Shown here one piece after another: positions 28,368 to 36,482 of a stretch of 64,000 bases of DNA (the first letter of the stretch is position 1; the number at the start of each line of letters is the position of its first letter). The stretch spans positions 1 to 64,000 of the forward strand of contig DAOTWZ010000042.1 of NCBI GenBank assembly GCA_034435615.1. The letters run 5' to 3'. The notes under the pieces are model-generated. The model was not told where the DNA came from. It searched no databases and was given only the letters and a program-made list of their open reading frames with translations. The DNA comes from H17-190 sp034435615. Lineage in GTDB: Bacteria; Chloroflexota; Dehalococcoidia; SM23-28-2; HRBIN24. The position numbers were made by a program, and so were the translations under genes.

Positions 28368-29029
28368 TCGCCGCCCTCGTCCCCGTGAAGGGGCTGGCCG
28401 AGGCGAAGGGTCGGCTGGCGGCTGTCCTCTCGGCGGAGGAGCGACGGCGCCTCACCCTGGCCATGCTGGCCGATGTCCTGACGGCGCTCCTGGGGGCGGC
28501 CTCCATTGCCTGTGTGGCGGTGGTCAGCCCAGACCCGGCCGTGCTGGCAGAGGCGGCCCGCCTGGGGGCCCTGGGCGTCCAGGAGCCGCCGGGGACGCGA
28601 GGGATGAATGCCGCCCTGGCCCACGGCTCGTCCTTGCTGGTCAGGGAGGGGGCGGAGGCGCTGCTGGTGGTGCCGGCCGACCTGCCCGCCCTCACGGTGG
28701 CCGCGGTGGAGGAGGCAGTGCGGGCCCTGCCCTCGCCTCGGGGGGTGGTCATCGTCCCCTCGCTGGCCGGGGGCACCAGCCTGCTGGCCATGCGGCCGCC
28801 CGGGGCGATACCCTTCCGCTTCGGCCCCCGTAGCTTCACCGCCCACAAACGGGAGGCGGCGGCCCGCGGCCTGCCCCTGAGGGTGCTGCGCCTGGAGCCC
28901 CTGGCCATGGACATCGATGGCCCGGGGGAGTTGCTCCGCCTGGCCCATCACGAGGGAGCGGAGCGGACGCGTGGCCTCCTGCGAGAGCTGGACCTGGTGG
29001 GCCGCCTGGGCCAGAGGGAGGAGACATGA
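28364..29029 (+). CDS. cofC: 2-phospho-L-lactate (or PEP) guanylyltransferase
   Basis: This 221-residue nucleotidyltransferase is of the CofC/FbiD type. It has the N-terminal LVPVKGLAEAKGRL with Lys contacts, VVPADLPALT for metal binding, and SLAGGTSLLAMRPP with FRFGPRSFTAHKREAAARG. It activates 2-phospholactate or phosphoenolpyruvate with GTP for CofD. It sits in the order cofD-cofC-nitroreductase with 4-nt overlaps, a clear operon. Confidence 0.94.
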   Translation: MIAALVPVKGLAEAKGRLAAVLSAEERRRLTLAMLADVLTALLGAASIACVAVVSPDPAVLAEAARLGALGVQEPPGTRGMNAALAHGSSLLVREGAEALLVVPADLPALTVAAVEEAVRALPSPRGVVIVPSLAGGTSLLAMRPPGAIPFRFGPRSFTAHKREAAARGLPLRVLRLEPLAMDIDGPGELLRLAHHEGAERTRGLLRELDLVGRLGQREET

Positions 29030-29640
29030 TGCCGGAGGCGGGCCTCCTGGAGACGCTGCGGGGCCGCCGCTCCGTGCGGCGCTTCGACGGGCGTCCCGTC
29101 CCGCGGGAGGCCATTGAAGAGCTGGTGGCGGTAGCCTGCCTCGCCCCGGCGCCCCATCACAGCCGGCCCTGGCGCTTCCTCCTGGTCTCGCCTCCGACGC
29201 GGGCCCGCCTGGCGGAGGCGATGACGACGGCCTGGCGCCGCGACCTGGAGGCCGATGGAGCGCCGCCGGAGGAACGGGAGCGCCTCCTGACGGAGGCCCG
29301 CCGGCGCCTGGCGTCCGCTCCTGCCCTCCTGCTGGCCTGCCTCGATCTCTCGGCCGCCCGCCCCTGGCCGGACGAGCGCCGGCGGCGGGCGGAGCGGGAC
29401 ATGTTCGTCCAGAGCCTGGGGGCAGCCCTCCAGAACCTGATGCTGCTGGCCCACGCCCGAGGGCTGGCCTCCTGCCTGATGGGGGCGCCCCTCTTCTGCC
29501 AGGAGGCGATACGCCAGGCCCTCACCCTACCCGGGGACTGGGAGCCCCTCTTCCTGGTGGAGCTGGGCTACCCGGACCCCTCCTACCGGCCCCGCCCGCG
29601 GCCGGAGCCCCGGCCGGGCGAGTTCCTCCAGGAGGCCTGA
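29026..29640 (+). CDS. FbiB C-terminal-like nitroreductase (putative dehydro-F420 reductase)
   Basis: This 204-residue FMN nitroreductase-fold protein has LRGRRSVRRFDGRPVPREAIEEL cut by the usual APHHSRPWRFLLV and QNLMLLAHARGLASCLMGAP segments. These are the hallmarks of the C-terminal domain of mycobacterial FbiB, which reduces dehydro-F420-0. Its overlap with cofC supports that role. The N-terminal gamma-glutamyl ligase half of FbiB (CofE) is missing here and must be elsewhere. Confidence 0.85.
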   Translation: MMPEAGLLETLRGRRSVRRFDGRPVPREAIEELVAVACLAPAPHHSRPWRFLLVSPPTRARLAEAMTTAWRRDLEADGAPPEERERLLTEARRRLASAPALLLACLDLSAARPWPDERRRRAERDMFVQSLGAALQNLMLLAHARGLASCLMGAPLFCQEAIRQALTLPGDWEPLFLVELGYPDPSYRPRPRPEPRPGEFLQEA

Positions 29641-29689
29641 CGAGCTAGAGGAACGTCTCTCTCCCGGGAACCCCAAGAGGAGGTGAAGG

Positions 29690-30319
29690 ATGGACGTCTT
29701 CGAGGCCATGAGCACCATGCGGGCCATACGGCGCTTCAAGCCGGACCCGGTGCCGGAGGAGCTGCTGTGGCGCGTCCTGGAGGCGGCCACCAAGGCCCCC
29801 AGCGGCGGTAACCGCCAGCCCTGGCGCTTCCTCGTCGTCCGGGACGCCGAGACGAAGCGACGCCTGGCCGAGATCTACCGGGACGGCTGGCAGCGGGTCT
29901 ACGGCGGCCTGCGGGAGCAGGTGATGGCCAACCCGGACTCGGCCCGCATCTACCGGGCAGCCGATTACCTGGCCAATCACCTGGAGGAGGTGCCGGTGCT
30001 CATCCTGGCCGTCCTCCGCACCGCCGACTGGCCGGCCCCGGCCTCGCCCTACGGCTCCTACATCTACCCGGCGGTCCAGAACCTGATGCTAGCCGCCCGC
30101 GCCCTGGGCCTGGGCACCGTCCTCACCACCGTCTACCGCATGCGGGAGCCAGAGGTGCGGGAGCTGCTGGGCATCCCCGATGGCTGGGAGACCATGGGGC
30201 TCATCCCCCTGGGCTGGCCGGACGAGCGCTACGCGGCGGGGCGCTTCGGCCCGCTACGGCGGCAGCCGGTGGAGGAGGTGACCTACTGGGAGCGGTGGGG
30301 GGAGACCCGCTCCCGATAG
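29690..30319 (+). CDS. Nitroreductase family protein
   Basis: This 209-residue FMN-binding nitroreductase-fold protein has DVFEAMSTMRAIRRFKPDPVPEELL at the start, here quoted only in part, plus TKAPSGGNRQPWRFLVV, IYPAVQNLMLAARALGLGTVLTT and a GLIPLGWPDE end. Family members reduce diverse substrates with NAD(P)H. It lies 49 nt after the FbiB-like gene, with GAGGTG before the ATG, and may be part of the same operon or an independent flavoenzyme. Confidence 0.88.
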   Translation: MDVFEAMSTMRAIRRFKPDPVPEELLWRVLEAATKAPSGGNRQPWRFLVVRDAETKRRLAEIYRDGWQRVYGGLREQVMANPDSARIYRAADYLANHLEEVPVLILAVLRTADWPAPASPYGSYIYPAVQNLMLAARALGLGTVLTTVYRMREPEVRELLGIPDGWETMGLIPLGWPDERYAAGRFGPLRRQPVEEVTYWERWGETRSR

Positions 30320-30332
30320 GCCAGGAGCGGCC

Positions 30333-31193
30333 GTGCCCTACGTCTACACCAACGATATCGTCACCTTCTACGAGGACGCCCGCCCCCGGGGGCGGGTGGA
30401 TGTCCCCACGGTGGTGCTGGTCCACGGCGCCAGCGTGGACCTGCGCCTCTGGGACCTGCAACTGCCCGCCCTCTTGGAGGCCGGATTCCGCGTCGTCCGT
30501 TACGATGTGCGGGGCCACGGTCGCTCTCTGGTGCCGCCCGGGGGCTACGACTGGCCCACCTACGCCGCCGACCTGGCCGACCTGCTGGACCGCCTCAATG
30601 TGGACCGTCCCATCACCGAGAGCCTGGCCGTGGAGGCCGTCCACCTGGTGGGGCTCTCCATGGGGGGCGGCATCGCCCTGCAGTATGCCCTGACGCACCC
30701 GGAGCGGGTGCGCTCCCTGGTGTTGGTGGACTCGGCCCTGCCGGGCTTCGGCTACTCGGAGGAGTTCAGCCAACAGGTGCAGGAGCTGGTGGCGGTGGCC
30801 CGCCGGGAGGGGCCGCGGGCGGCCCTGGAGCGGGTGTGGCTCTCGCACCCCATCTTCGACGGCATCCGCCGCTTCCCGGAGCGCTTCGCCAGGCTGCGAG
30901 AGATGGTGCTGGCCCACGCCGGGGCGGACCTGCTGGTGGAGCCAGCCGCCCCGGAGGGGCCGCAGGTGGTGGACCGTCTGGGGGAGATAGGGGCCCCCGC
31001 CCTGGTGGTGGTGGGAGAGCTGGATCTGCCGGACTTTCAGCTCATCGCCCAGGTGCTGGCAGCCAACCTGCCCCGTGCCCGCCTCCTGGTGATGACGGAC
31101 TGCGGCCACGTGCCGCCCCTGGAACGGCCGGAGGAGTTCAACCGCGCCCTGGTGGAGTTCCTGCAGGAGGTGGAGACGGCCGCCCCTGGCTAA
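30333..31193 (+). CDS. Alpha/beta hydrolase
   Basis: This 286-residue alpha/beta-hydrolase fold protein has the oxyanion region LVHGASVDLRLWD, the nucleophile elbow GLSMGGG (Ser at about 112), a likely acid in VVGELDLPDF and the catalytic His in DCGHVPPLERPEEF. The substrate cannot be told. The start is GTG at 30333, 13 nt after the nitroreductase, so it probably belongs to the same transcript. Confidence 0.9.
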   Translation: MPYVYTNDIVTFYEDARPRGRVDVPTVVLVHGASVDLRLWDLQLPALLEAGFRVVRYDVRGHGRSLVPPGGYDWPTYAADLADLLDRLNVDRPITESLAVEAVHLVGLSMGGGIALQYALTHPERVRSLVLVDSALPGFGYSEEFSQQVQELVAVARREGPRAALERVWLSHPIFDGIRRFPERFARLREMVLAHAGADLLVEPAAPEGPQVVDRLGEIGAPALVVVGELDLPDFQLIAQVLAANLPRARLLVMTDCGHVPPLERPEEFNRALVEFLQEVETAAPG

Positions 31194-31225
31194 GCCCCGC
31201 TTTTCTGGGCGATAATGACGGCGCG

Positions 31226-32605
31226 ATGCCGGGACGGGGGGCACGACGCCGCGATGAGGACATGTTCCGTCGGGCGGGGGCGGAGCGAGCGGCCCGCGAG
31301 GCGCCCCTGGCCGCCCGTATGCGTCCCCGCACCCTGGACGAGTTCGTGGGGCAGGAGCACCTGCTGGGGCCGGGCCGGGCGCTGCGGCGGGCCATCGAGG
31401 CGGACCAGGTGCCGTCCATGGTGCTGTGGGGGCCGCCAGGCTGCGGCAAGACCACCCTGGCCAGGCTCATCGCCGGGCTGACCCGCTCCCACTTCGAGCC
31501 CATCTCCGCCGTGGCCGCCGGCGTGGCCGACCTGCGCCGCATCGTGGAGGAGGCGCAGGAGCGACGCGCCCTCTACGGCCAGCGCACCATCCTCTTCATC
31601 GACGAGATCCACCGCTTCAACAAGGCGCAGCAGGACGTCGTCCTGCCTTATGTCGAGGAAGGGATCGTGACCCTCATCGGCGCCACCACCGAGAACCCCT
31701 CTTTCGAGGTGGTGGCGCCGCTCCTCTCCCGCTGCCGCGTCTATGTGCTGGAGCCGCTGACGCCCGAGCAGGTGGAGGTCATCGTCCGGCGGGCCCTGCA
31801 GGACGAGGAACGAGGCCTGGGGGCGCTTAAGGTGGAGCTGACAGAGGAGGCGCTGTCCTTCCTCTGCCGGGCAGCGGCGGGGGACGCTCGAGTGGCCCTG
31901 AACGCCCTAGAGCTGGCGGCCGCTACCGTCCCGCCGGACGCCCAGGGGCGGCGCCTCCTCACCCGGGAGGCCATCGCCGAGGCGCTGCAACGGCCCGCCC
32001 CCCGCTACGACAAGGCGGGCGACCTCCACTACGACACCATCTCCGCCTTCATCAAGTCCGTCCGCGGCTCCGACCCGGACGCCGCCCTCTACTGGCTGGC
32101 CCGCATGCTGGAGGCGGGTGAAGACCCCCTCTTCATCTGCCGCCGTCTGGTGATCCTGGCGGCGGAGGACATCGGTCTGGCCGACCCCCAGGCCCTGGTG
32201 CTGGCGGTGGCCTGCCAGCAGGCCGTCCACTTCATCGGCATGCCGGAGGGGTACCTGCCCCTGGCGGAGACGACCATCTACCTGGCGACCGCCCCCAAGA
32301 GCAACTCCGCCCTGGAGGCCTACGGCCGGGCGGCCGCCGACGCCCGCGCCACCCAGGGGGAGCCGGTGCCCCTCTTCCTGCGCAACCCGGAGACGCGGCT
32401 CATGGAGTCGCTGGGCTACGGCAAGGGCTACAGGTACGACCACGCCTACCCCGACCACTACGCCGGTCAGGAGCACCTGCCGGAGCGGCTGCGGGGGCGC
32501 CGCTACTATCAGCCCGGCTCCCTGGGTTACGAGTCCAGGATCAGGGAGTGGCTGGAGCACCTGCATCGCCGCCCGCGGCCAGAGGGCGAAGGCCCGGCCG
32601 GGTAG
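31226..32605 (+). CDS. rarA: Replication-associated recombination protein A (MgsA/WRNIP1 family)
   Basis: This 459-residue AAA+ ATPase of the clamp-loader clade acts at stalled replication forks. Motifs are MRPRTLDEFVGQEHLLGPG, Walker A GPPGCGKT at 69-76, Walker B ILFIDEIHRFNKAQQD, IGATTENPSFEV, and the family-specific FIKSVRGSDPDAALYWLARMLEAGED region split across the C-terminal domain. GATAAT at 31211-31216 lies 10 nt before the ATG. An in-frame ATG at 31262 is the alternative start. Confidence 0.96.
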   Translation: MPGRGARRRDEDMFRRAGAERAAREAPLAARMRPRTLDEFVGQEHLLGPGRALRRAIEADQVPSMVLWGPPGCGKTTLARLIAGLTRSHFEPISAVAAGVADLRRIVEEAQERRALYGQRTILFIDEIHRFNKAQQDVVLPYVEEGIVTLIGATTENPSFEVVAPLLSRCRVYVLEPLTPEQVEVIVRRALQDEERGLGALKVELTEEALSFLCRAAAGDARVALNALELAAATVPPDAQGRRLLTREAIAEALQRPAPRYDKAGDLHYDTISAFIKSVRGSDPDAALYWLARMLEAGEDPLFICRRLVILAAEDIGLADPQALVLAVACQQAVHFIGMPEGYLPLAETTIYLATAPKSNSALEAYGRAAADARATQGEPVPLFLRNPETRLMESLGYGKGYRYDHAYPDHYAGQEHLPERLRGRRYYQPGSLGYESRIREWLEHLHRRPRPEGEGPAG

Positions 32606-32658
32606 GGCGCTTCCCGTAGCGGCGGGCGACGTCTATCCTCTCTAGCGGAGGGCTAAAG

Positions 32659-32976
32659 ATGGCGGCGATGCCCACGCTGGTGCCCTGGCAGGGAGCGGAC
32701 GCCCCCAGCGAGGCGGCGGTGGAGGAGGCCTTCCGCCGGGAGGGGCTGGCCCCCCGCTGGTGGGGCAACGCTCCCGGCTACGTCTACGGCGTCCACAGCC
32801 ATCCCTATCACAAGGTCCTCTACTGTGTGCGGGGCTCCATCCGCTTCACGGTAGAGCCCGCCGGCCCCAGCTTCCACCTGCGCCCGGGCGACCGCCTGGA
32901 GCTGCCGGCGGGCACTCCCCATTCGGCCGTGGTGGGACCGGAGGGGGTGACCTGCGCGGAGGCGGCCAGAGGCTAG
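32659..32976 (+). CDS. Small cupin-domain protein
   Basis: This 105-residue single-domain cupin has metal-binding motif 1, GVHSHPYHKVLYCVRGSIRF, and motif 2, PGDRLELPAGTPHSA, with His, His, Glu-replaced and His positions. It may bind a metal or small ligand; the function is open. GGAGGG lies upstream. It is followed after 3 nt by another small gene. Confidence 0.88.
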   Translation: MAAMPTLVPWQGADAPSEAAVEEAFRREGLAPRWWGNAPGYVYGVHSHPYHKVLYCVRGSIRFTVEPAGPSFHLRPGDRLELPAGTPHSAVVGPEGVTCAEAARG

Positions 32977-32979
32977 GGG

Positions 32980-33339
32980 ATGCGCCTGTCCGATCCCGGA
33001 GCGGTGGAGGCCATAGGGGAACTGCTGGGGGCCACCGTGCGGCAGGCCCCCTTCGGCGTGCCGCGGCCCACCCCGGGCCGGCCTCCACGCTCGGAGGAGG
33101 GGCCGCGGGAGCCCGTCTACCAGCTGACCATGCCCAGCGAGGGAGGCGAGGGCACCCTCCTCATTACCCTCTGGCCCACCCTGGCGAGGGTGGACGTCCG
33201 CCTGGGCAACCACTACTGGGTCCTGCGAGACGTGGACGTGGTGGACCTCTATCCGGGGGTGGAGGTGCTGTTCCGCCGCAACCAGCCGCCGGCCTATCTC
33301 TTCGTCTCGGTGAAGGGGCGGGTAGCCCTGGTGGCCTAG
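32980..33339 (+). CDS. Unknown protein
   Basis: This 119-residue soluble protein has a mixed start and a strand-rich C-terminal half: TLLITLWPTLARVDVRLGN, then WVLRDVDVVDLYPGVEVLF. I do not recognise a family. It begins 3 nt after the cupin gene, so the pair is likely cotranscribed. Its stop overlaps the stop of the convergent zinc-ribbon gene. Confidence 0.72.
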   Translation: MRLSDPGAVEAIGELLGATVRQAPFGVPRPTPGRPPRSEEGPREPVYQLTMPSEGGEGTLLITLWPTLARVDVRLGNHYWVLRDVDVVDLYPGVEVLFRRNQPPAYLFVSVKGRVALVA

Positions 33340-33575
33340 AGGCGGACGCGGCGGCCGCAGGAGAGGCAGGTCCAGAGCTCGGCCTCTCGAGACGGCCAGC
33401 CCGGGGACTCGTCGCCGAAGAGGAGGACCTCCGGGGTGGCGATGGCCATCTCCAGCAGCCAGCGGAGCCGCCCCTTGGGCCGTCGCTCCACCTGCCAGCG
33501 CCGGCCACCACAGCGACGGCAGGTGGGGCCGCCCTCCCCCTCTACGAGCCGCTCCGGTGCCGCCCCCGTGGTCAT
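33336..33575 (-). CDS. Small zinc-ribbon protein
   Basis: This 79-residue protein has two CxxC pairs, CRRCGG and CLSCGR, about 45 residues apart, which would form a zinc ribbon. Between them is a basic and hydrophobic stretch. It overlaps the Nudix gene upstream by 4 nt, so the two form a small leftward operon. The function is unknown. Confidence 0.75.
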   Translation of the reverse strand: MTTGAAPERLVEGEGGPTCRRCGGRRWQVERRPKGRLRWLLEMAIATPEVLLFGDESPGWPSREAELWTCLSCGRRVRL

Positions 33576-34150
33576 CCCCTCACCAGGTCCAGGAACTGCT
33601 TTAGGATGCGGGCCGTGGCCCCCCAGATGCGGTAGCCGTTCCAGTTGAAGGCGGGCACCAGCACCACCTCGCCCCGCCGCTGCCTCAGCTCCAGCTCCAT
33701 GTTACGGTCGTCCAGGAGATGGGAGAGGGGGACCTCCAGGATAGTGGCCACCTCGTGCGGATGGGGGGCGAAGGGGTAGTCCTCATCGGTGGTCACCAGC
33801 CCCACAAAGGGCGTCACCTTGAAATTGGTGATGGTGATTATCTCGTCGAGCTGGCCCAGCACCTGGACGTCCTGAGGCCGGATACCTATCTCCTCCTGGG
33901 CCTCTCGCAGAGCGGTGGTCATGAGGTCCGGATCCTGGGGCTCGTAGGCGCCGCCGGGGAAGGAGATCTGCCCCTTGTGGTGCTCCACATACTGAGTGCG
34001 CTCGGTGAAGAGGACGTAGGTGGCGCCCCGCTTCAGGTAGAGGGGTACCAGCACCGCCGCGGGTATGGCCCCGGGCTCCTCCAGAAGCCTGGGGGTGTAG
34101 GTGGCCAGCACCTGGCGGATGTGCTGGACGAGCTCCTGCTCCATAGGCAT
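33572..34150 (-). CDS. Nudix hydrolase, CoA pyrophosphatase type
   Basis: About 192 residues. The Nudix box is intact: GGAYEPQDPDLMTTALREAQ then EEIGI. It is preceded by the UPF0035-like QISFPGG, typical of coenzyme A diphosphatases (NudL/YeaB), which cut CoA to 4'-phosphopantetheine and 3',5'-ADP. The WNGYRIWGATARIL C-terminal segment is also typical of that group. The start is at the ATG at 34150 or 34144. It lies just left of the island's left repeat. Confidence 0.9.
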   Translation of the reverse strand: MPMEQELVQHIRQVLATYTPRLLEEPGAIPAAVLVPLYLKRGATYVLFTERTQYVEHHKGQISFPGGAYEPQDPDLMTTALREAQEEIGIRPQDVQVLGQLDEIITITNFKVTPFVGLVTTDEDYPFAPHPHEVATILEVPLSHLLDDRNMELELRQRRGEVVLVPAFNWNGYRIWGATARILKQFLDLVRG

Positions 34151-34291
34151 CCGAGGACCGGTCAGGCGACCAGCCCCATCGACAGTATAAGTCACCGCTG
34201 GCCCTGGATGGACGGGCCGTTGGGCACCTGCGCTCCGGGAAAGGCCCGGGAGCCGCGGCCTTCCTCGAGAGAGAGCGAGTAGGGGTTGGGC

Positions 34292-34366
34292 TGGTGGGCC
34301 CGGGAGGATTCGAACCTCCAACCAACCGGTTATGAGCCGGCCGCTCTGCCGTTGAGCTACGGGGGA
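34292..34366 (-). pseudogene. tRNA remnant at left attachment site
   Basis: This is colinear with the intact tRNA at 41746-41820 over 72 of 75 positions. Acceptor bases 1-3 are TCC where GGG is needed, so three of seven acceptor pairs are lost. The 3' part is the old host tRNA end, and the sequence beyond base 4 comes from the element. It should not give a working tRNA. Confidence 0.9.
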
Positions 34367-34434
34367 ACCCTGTCCACCTTGCCCTTCCCAATCCGGAACT
34401 CGCCCCTTCCCACCCCATAACGGGAGGTGTCAAG

Positions 34435-35325
34435 TTGGCCAGGGATGCCAACCGAGCGTCCGGTTGCCCGGCCCTCCTCAGGGGCTTCGCCCTCCACCTG
34501 GAGGCCCAGCGCCTCAGCCCCCGAACCCGCCAGCACTACCTCCAGAGCGCCCGCCGCCTGCTGGCCTGGCTGGGGGAGGACCGTCACCCTGGGCGGCTCC
34601 GGCCAGGGGAGATGGCCGCCTTCCTCCAGGAAGCCTACCCCCAGAGGAGCGCCAAGACCCTCAGGGAGCACCTGCTGGCCCTCCGCCGCTTCTACCGCTG
34701 GCTCCAGGCCGAGGGCGAGGCCAGGAGCGACCCCACCAGCTCCCTGAAGCTGCCCACCTTCCGGACGCCCCCCATGCCCGCCTACACCCCCGCCGAGGTG
34801 AAGCGCCTGCTGCTGGCCTGTGACCGTAGGAGCCGCCAGGGCCTCAGGGACTACGCCGCCCTCCTGGTCCTCTACGACACCGGCCTCCGGGCGGGCGAGC
34901 TGGTCTCCATGACCTGTGAGGGGCTGGACTGGGAGCGGGGAGCGGCCCAGGTGAGGGGGAAGACGGGAGCCAGAGAGGTGCCCCTGGGGGCGGTTGCCCT
35001 CCAGGCCCTGGAGCGCTACCTGAGGCGCTGGGGCATCGAGTCTGGCCCCGTCTGGCGGGGGGAGCGAGGCCCCCTCAGCGAGAGCGGCCTCCTGCAAATG
35101 GTGAGGCGGCTCTCGGCGAGGGCGGGCGTCCCCCACAAGGGGGTCCATGCCTTCCGTAGGGCGGCGGCCATCGAGATGAAGCGGGCGGGGATGAACGACT
35201 CCGACATCCTCCAGGTGCTGGGCTGGAAGTCCATCGCCATGCTCCGACGCTACACCCAGCAGGAGGCCCAGGCGCTGGCCTTCCAGGCCCACCGCCGCTT
35301 CTCCCCCGCCGACCGCCTGGGCTAG
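34435..35325 (+). CDS. int: Tyrosine recombinase (integrase), XerC/D-like
   Basis: This 296-residue site-specific recombinase has an N-terminal SAM-like core-binding domain (about 10-100). The catalytic domain has R152 in TGLRAGEL, K176 in RGKTGAREV, H238 and R241 in HAFRR, W264 in LGWKS (replacing the second His) and nucleophile Y273 in RRYTQQ. All are present, so it should be active. The start is TTG, with GGAGGT 6 nt upstream. It sits beside the left repeat and would insert and excise the element at the tRNA. Confidence 0.95.
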   Translation: MARDANRASGCPALLRGFALHLEAQRLSPRTRQHYLQSARRLLAWLGEDRHPGRLRPGEMAAFLQEAYPQRSAKTLREHLLALRRFYRWLQAEGEARSDPTSSLKLPTFRTPPMPAYTPAEVKRLLLACDRRSRQGLRDYAALLVLYDTGLRAGELVSMTCEGLDWERGAAQVRGKTGAREVPLGAVALQALERYLRRWGIESGPVWRGERGPLSESGLLQMVRRLSARAGVPHKGVHAFRRAAAIEMKRAGMNDSDILQVLGWKSIAMLRRYTQQEAQALAFQAHRRFSPADRLG

Positions 35326-35353
35326 AGGCCCCGTCCTGGCCAGCCCCCTGCTG

Positions 35354-35530
35354 GGAGACCGATGGGGACTCCGGAGACCGATGGGCCGTTCTTTCGGCCA
35401 ATTCCCCCTGGACCTGGTGGGTCGCCGGGCAATTCCCCCTACAGTTCGGTCCATCGGTCTCCAGGGCTCCGAACGGTCTCCCTGGGGCAGGGTCTGGGGG
35501 CAAAGAATGTGATTCTCTGCCCTGGTCTCC
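35354..35530. repeat. Cluster of short direct and inverted repeats after int
   Basis: GGAGACCGATGG occurs at 35354-35365 and 35373-35384. Its exact complement CCATCGGTCTCC is at 35451-35462. Shorter forms CGGTCTCC and TGGTCTCC are at 35474-35481 and 35523-35530. CAATTCCCCCT occurs at 35399-35409 and 35430-35440, 31 bp or three helical turns apart. Phased repeats next to an integrase suggest protein-binding sites, for example arm-type or accessory factor sites, or an operator. Confidence 0.7.
35499..35521. promoter_or_regulatory. Dyad symmetric site
   Basis: GGCAAAGAAT, then GTG, then ATTCTCTGCC: the arms match at nine of ten positions. The same GGCAAAGAAT decamer recurs at 37842-37851, in the element's only AT-rich patch. 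This looks like an operator for an element-encoded repressor; which protein binds it is unknown. Confidence 0.5.
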
Positions 35531-35596
35531 CGAAGGATGAGGCTTCCCCCTGAGGGCTGGAGTGGGCTACCATCGGGGCCGTAGGGGGTAAGGGAG

Positions 35597-35695
35597 ATGC
35601 CCATCGCCTTCCTCGCCCTCGTCTCCCTCGTCGGCCTGGCCTTCCTGGGCCTGGTCCTCCTGGCCTGGGACAGTTGGAGGCGCTGGCTGAAGTGA
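35597..35695 (+). CDS. 32-residue single-pass membrane microprotein
   Basis: The ATG frame encodes a hydrophobic helix (IAFLALVSLVGLAFLGLVLL) followed by the basic-aromatic tail AWDSWRRWLK. AGGGGG lies 8 nt before the ATG. A composite hairpin begins at the stop codon. The size and form resemble small membrane regulators or type I toxins, but no antisense RNA or relative is recognised. It is the only cargo gene besides int and one zinc-ribbon gene on the plus strand. Confidence 0.55.
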   Translation: MPIAFLALVSLVGLAFLGLVLLAWDSWRRWLK

Positions 35696-35741
35696 GGGGG
35701 ACAGCCCAGAGGGAAGCCCTCTCCCCTTCGGGCTGCCCCCC
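35696..35741. terminator. Composite hairpin between convergent small genes
   Basis: The outer stem is GGGGG(A)CAGCCC with GGGCTGCCCCC. Inside it AGAGGG and CCCTCT pair around an AAG loop. It follows the stop of the 32-residue gene on the plus strand and that of the coiled-coil gene on the minus strand, so it can serve both as a terminator, although no U-run follows. Confidence 0.6.
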
Positions 35742-35765
35742 AGCGCCTAGGCCCACTGCCGGCCC

Positions 35766-35936
35766 TCACCTCCCCAACACCCGCCGGGCCAAGGCCGTCG
35801 TCCGGAAGTCCAGCTCCTCCCTCAGCTCCTCGACCTCCTTCTGGAGCCGCTCCACCTCCTCCTCCAGGGAGGCGACCCGCTCTTGCAGCTCGGTCACCAT
35901 GTCGGCAAGCTCTCGAAGGCCCCGCTCGATGCTCAT
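35766..35936 (-). CDS. 56-residue coiled-coil protein
   Basis: The ATG frame encodes MSIERGLRELADMVTELQ followed by an unbroken heptad pattern through ERVASLEEEVERLQKEVEEL and REEL, ending with a basic tail RRVLGR. Heptads run from about residue 6 to 42, so it should form a parallel dimer or bind a coiled-coil partner. GGAGG lies 8 nt upstream. It is the last gene of the leftward train. The function is unknown. Confidence 0.75.
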   Translation of the reverse strand: MSIERGLRELADMVTELQERVASLEEEVERLQKEVEELREELDFRTTALARRVLGR

Positions 35937-36065
35937 CTCCTTCGCCTCCTTCCCTGGCTCGATGGTCTGGCCCGATGGTCTGGGCTGAGAGAGGGGAGCG
36001 AGGGCCAGAGGGTCAGAGGGTGCCCCACCTGGCTCCTGCCCCCCTCTCAGCCTCGTGGGCTCGGC

Positions 36066-36341
36066 CTAGGTGGCCGAGGCGGGCTCGCCCCGTAGGACCT
36101 CGTCGAAGAGGCTCCTGGCCCGCTGCCGCTCCTTCTCGGAGAGCAGGGGCCAGAAGGCGGCCACTAAGTGCCACGCCTGGATGGGGGTGGGCACTTCCGC
36201 CCTGTGGAAGCACTCGCTGGCGTAGCGGTAGCAGTGGCCACACTCCAGGGTGCAGCCCGCCTCGATGGCTGCCTCACCGCTCTCCAGGACGACGACCTCG
36301 AACCCGCCGGGTAGCGAGACCCGTAGCGCTACGTGGCTCAT
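36066..36341 (-). CDS. Small Cys-rich protein, unknown
   Basis: This 91-residue protein has a strand-rich start (ALRVSLPGGFEVVVLES), then a Cys cluster CTLECGHCYRYASEC that could hold one zinc. A helical C-terminus LLSEKERQRARSLFDEVLRG follows. GGAGGTCGAGCC precedes the ATG with ideal spacing, so translation is likely. No family is recognised. A perfect hairpin lies in the gap before it. Confidence 0.72.
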   Translation of the reverse strand: MSHVALRVSLPGGFEVVVLESGEAAIEAGCTLECGHCYRYASECFHRAEVPTPIQAWHLVAAFWPLLSEKERQRARSLFDEVLRGEPASAT

Positions 36342-36380
36342 GGCTCGACCTCCTTTCGCTGTTGGGCTTCACCGGTCCAG

Positions 36381-36403
36381 GGGCGACGGCAGAGCCGTCG
36401 CCC
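36381..36403. terminator. Perfect GC hairpin, AGA loop
   Basis: GGGCGACGGC pairs with GCCGTCGCCC around AGA, a 10-bp stem. It lies in the gap between the 36483-36821 and 36066-36341 genes of the leftward train. No U-run follows. Confidence 0.6.
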
Positions 36404-36482
36404 GTCTGGCCTTCTCGGCAGGCAGGTGGGGGCAGAGGCGGCGGTGGGGCCTGGCCGCCGCCCCGCCCCCGTAGGGCATTGG

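Noticed and set aside
34292..34366. Second functional tRNA gene
   Set aside because: Three acceptor pairs are lost, so it is an attachment-site remnant.
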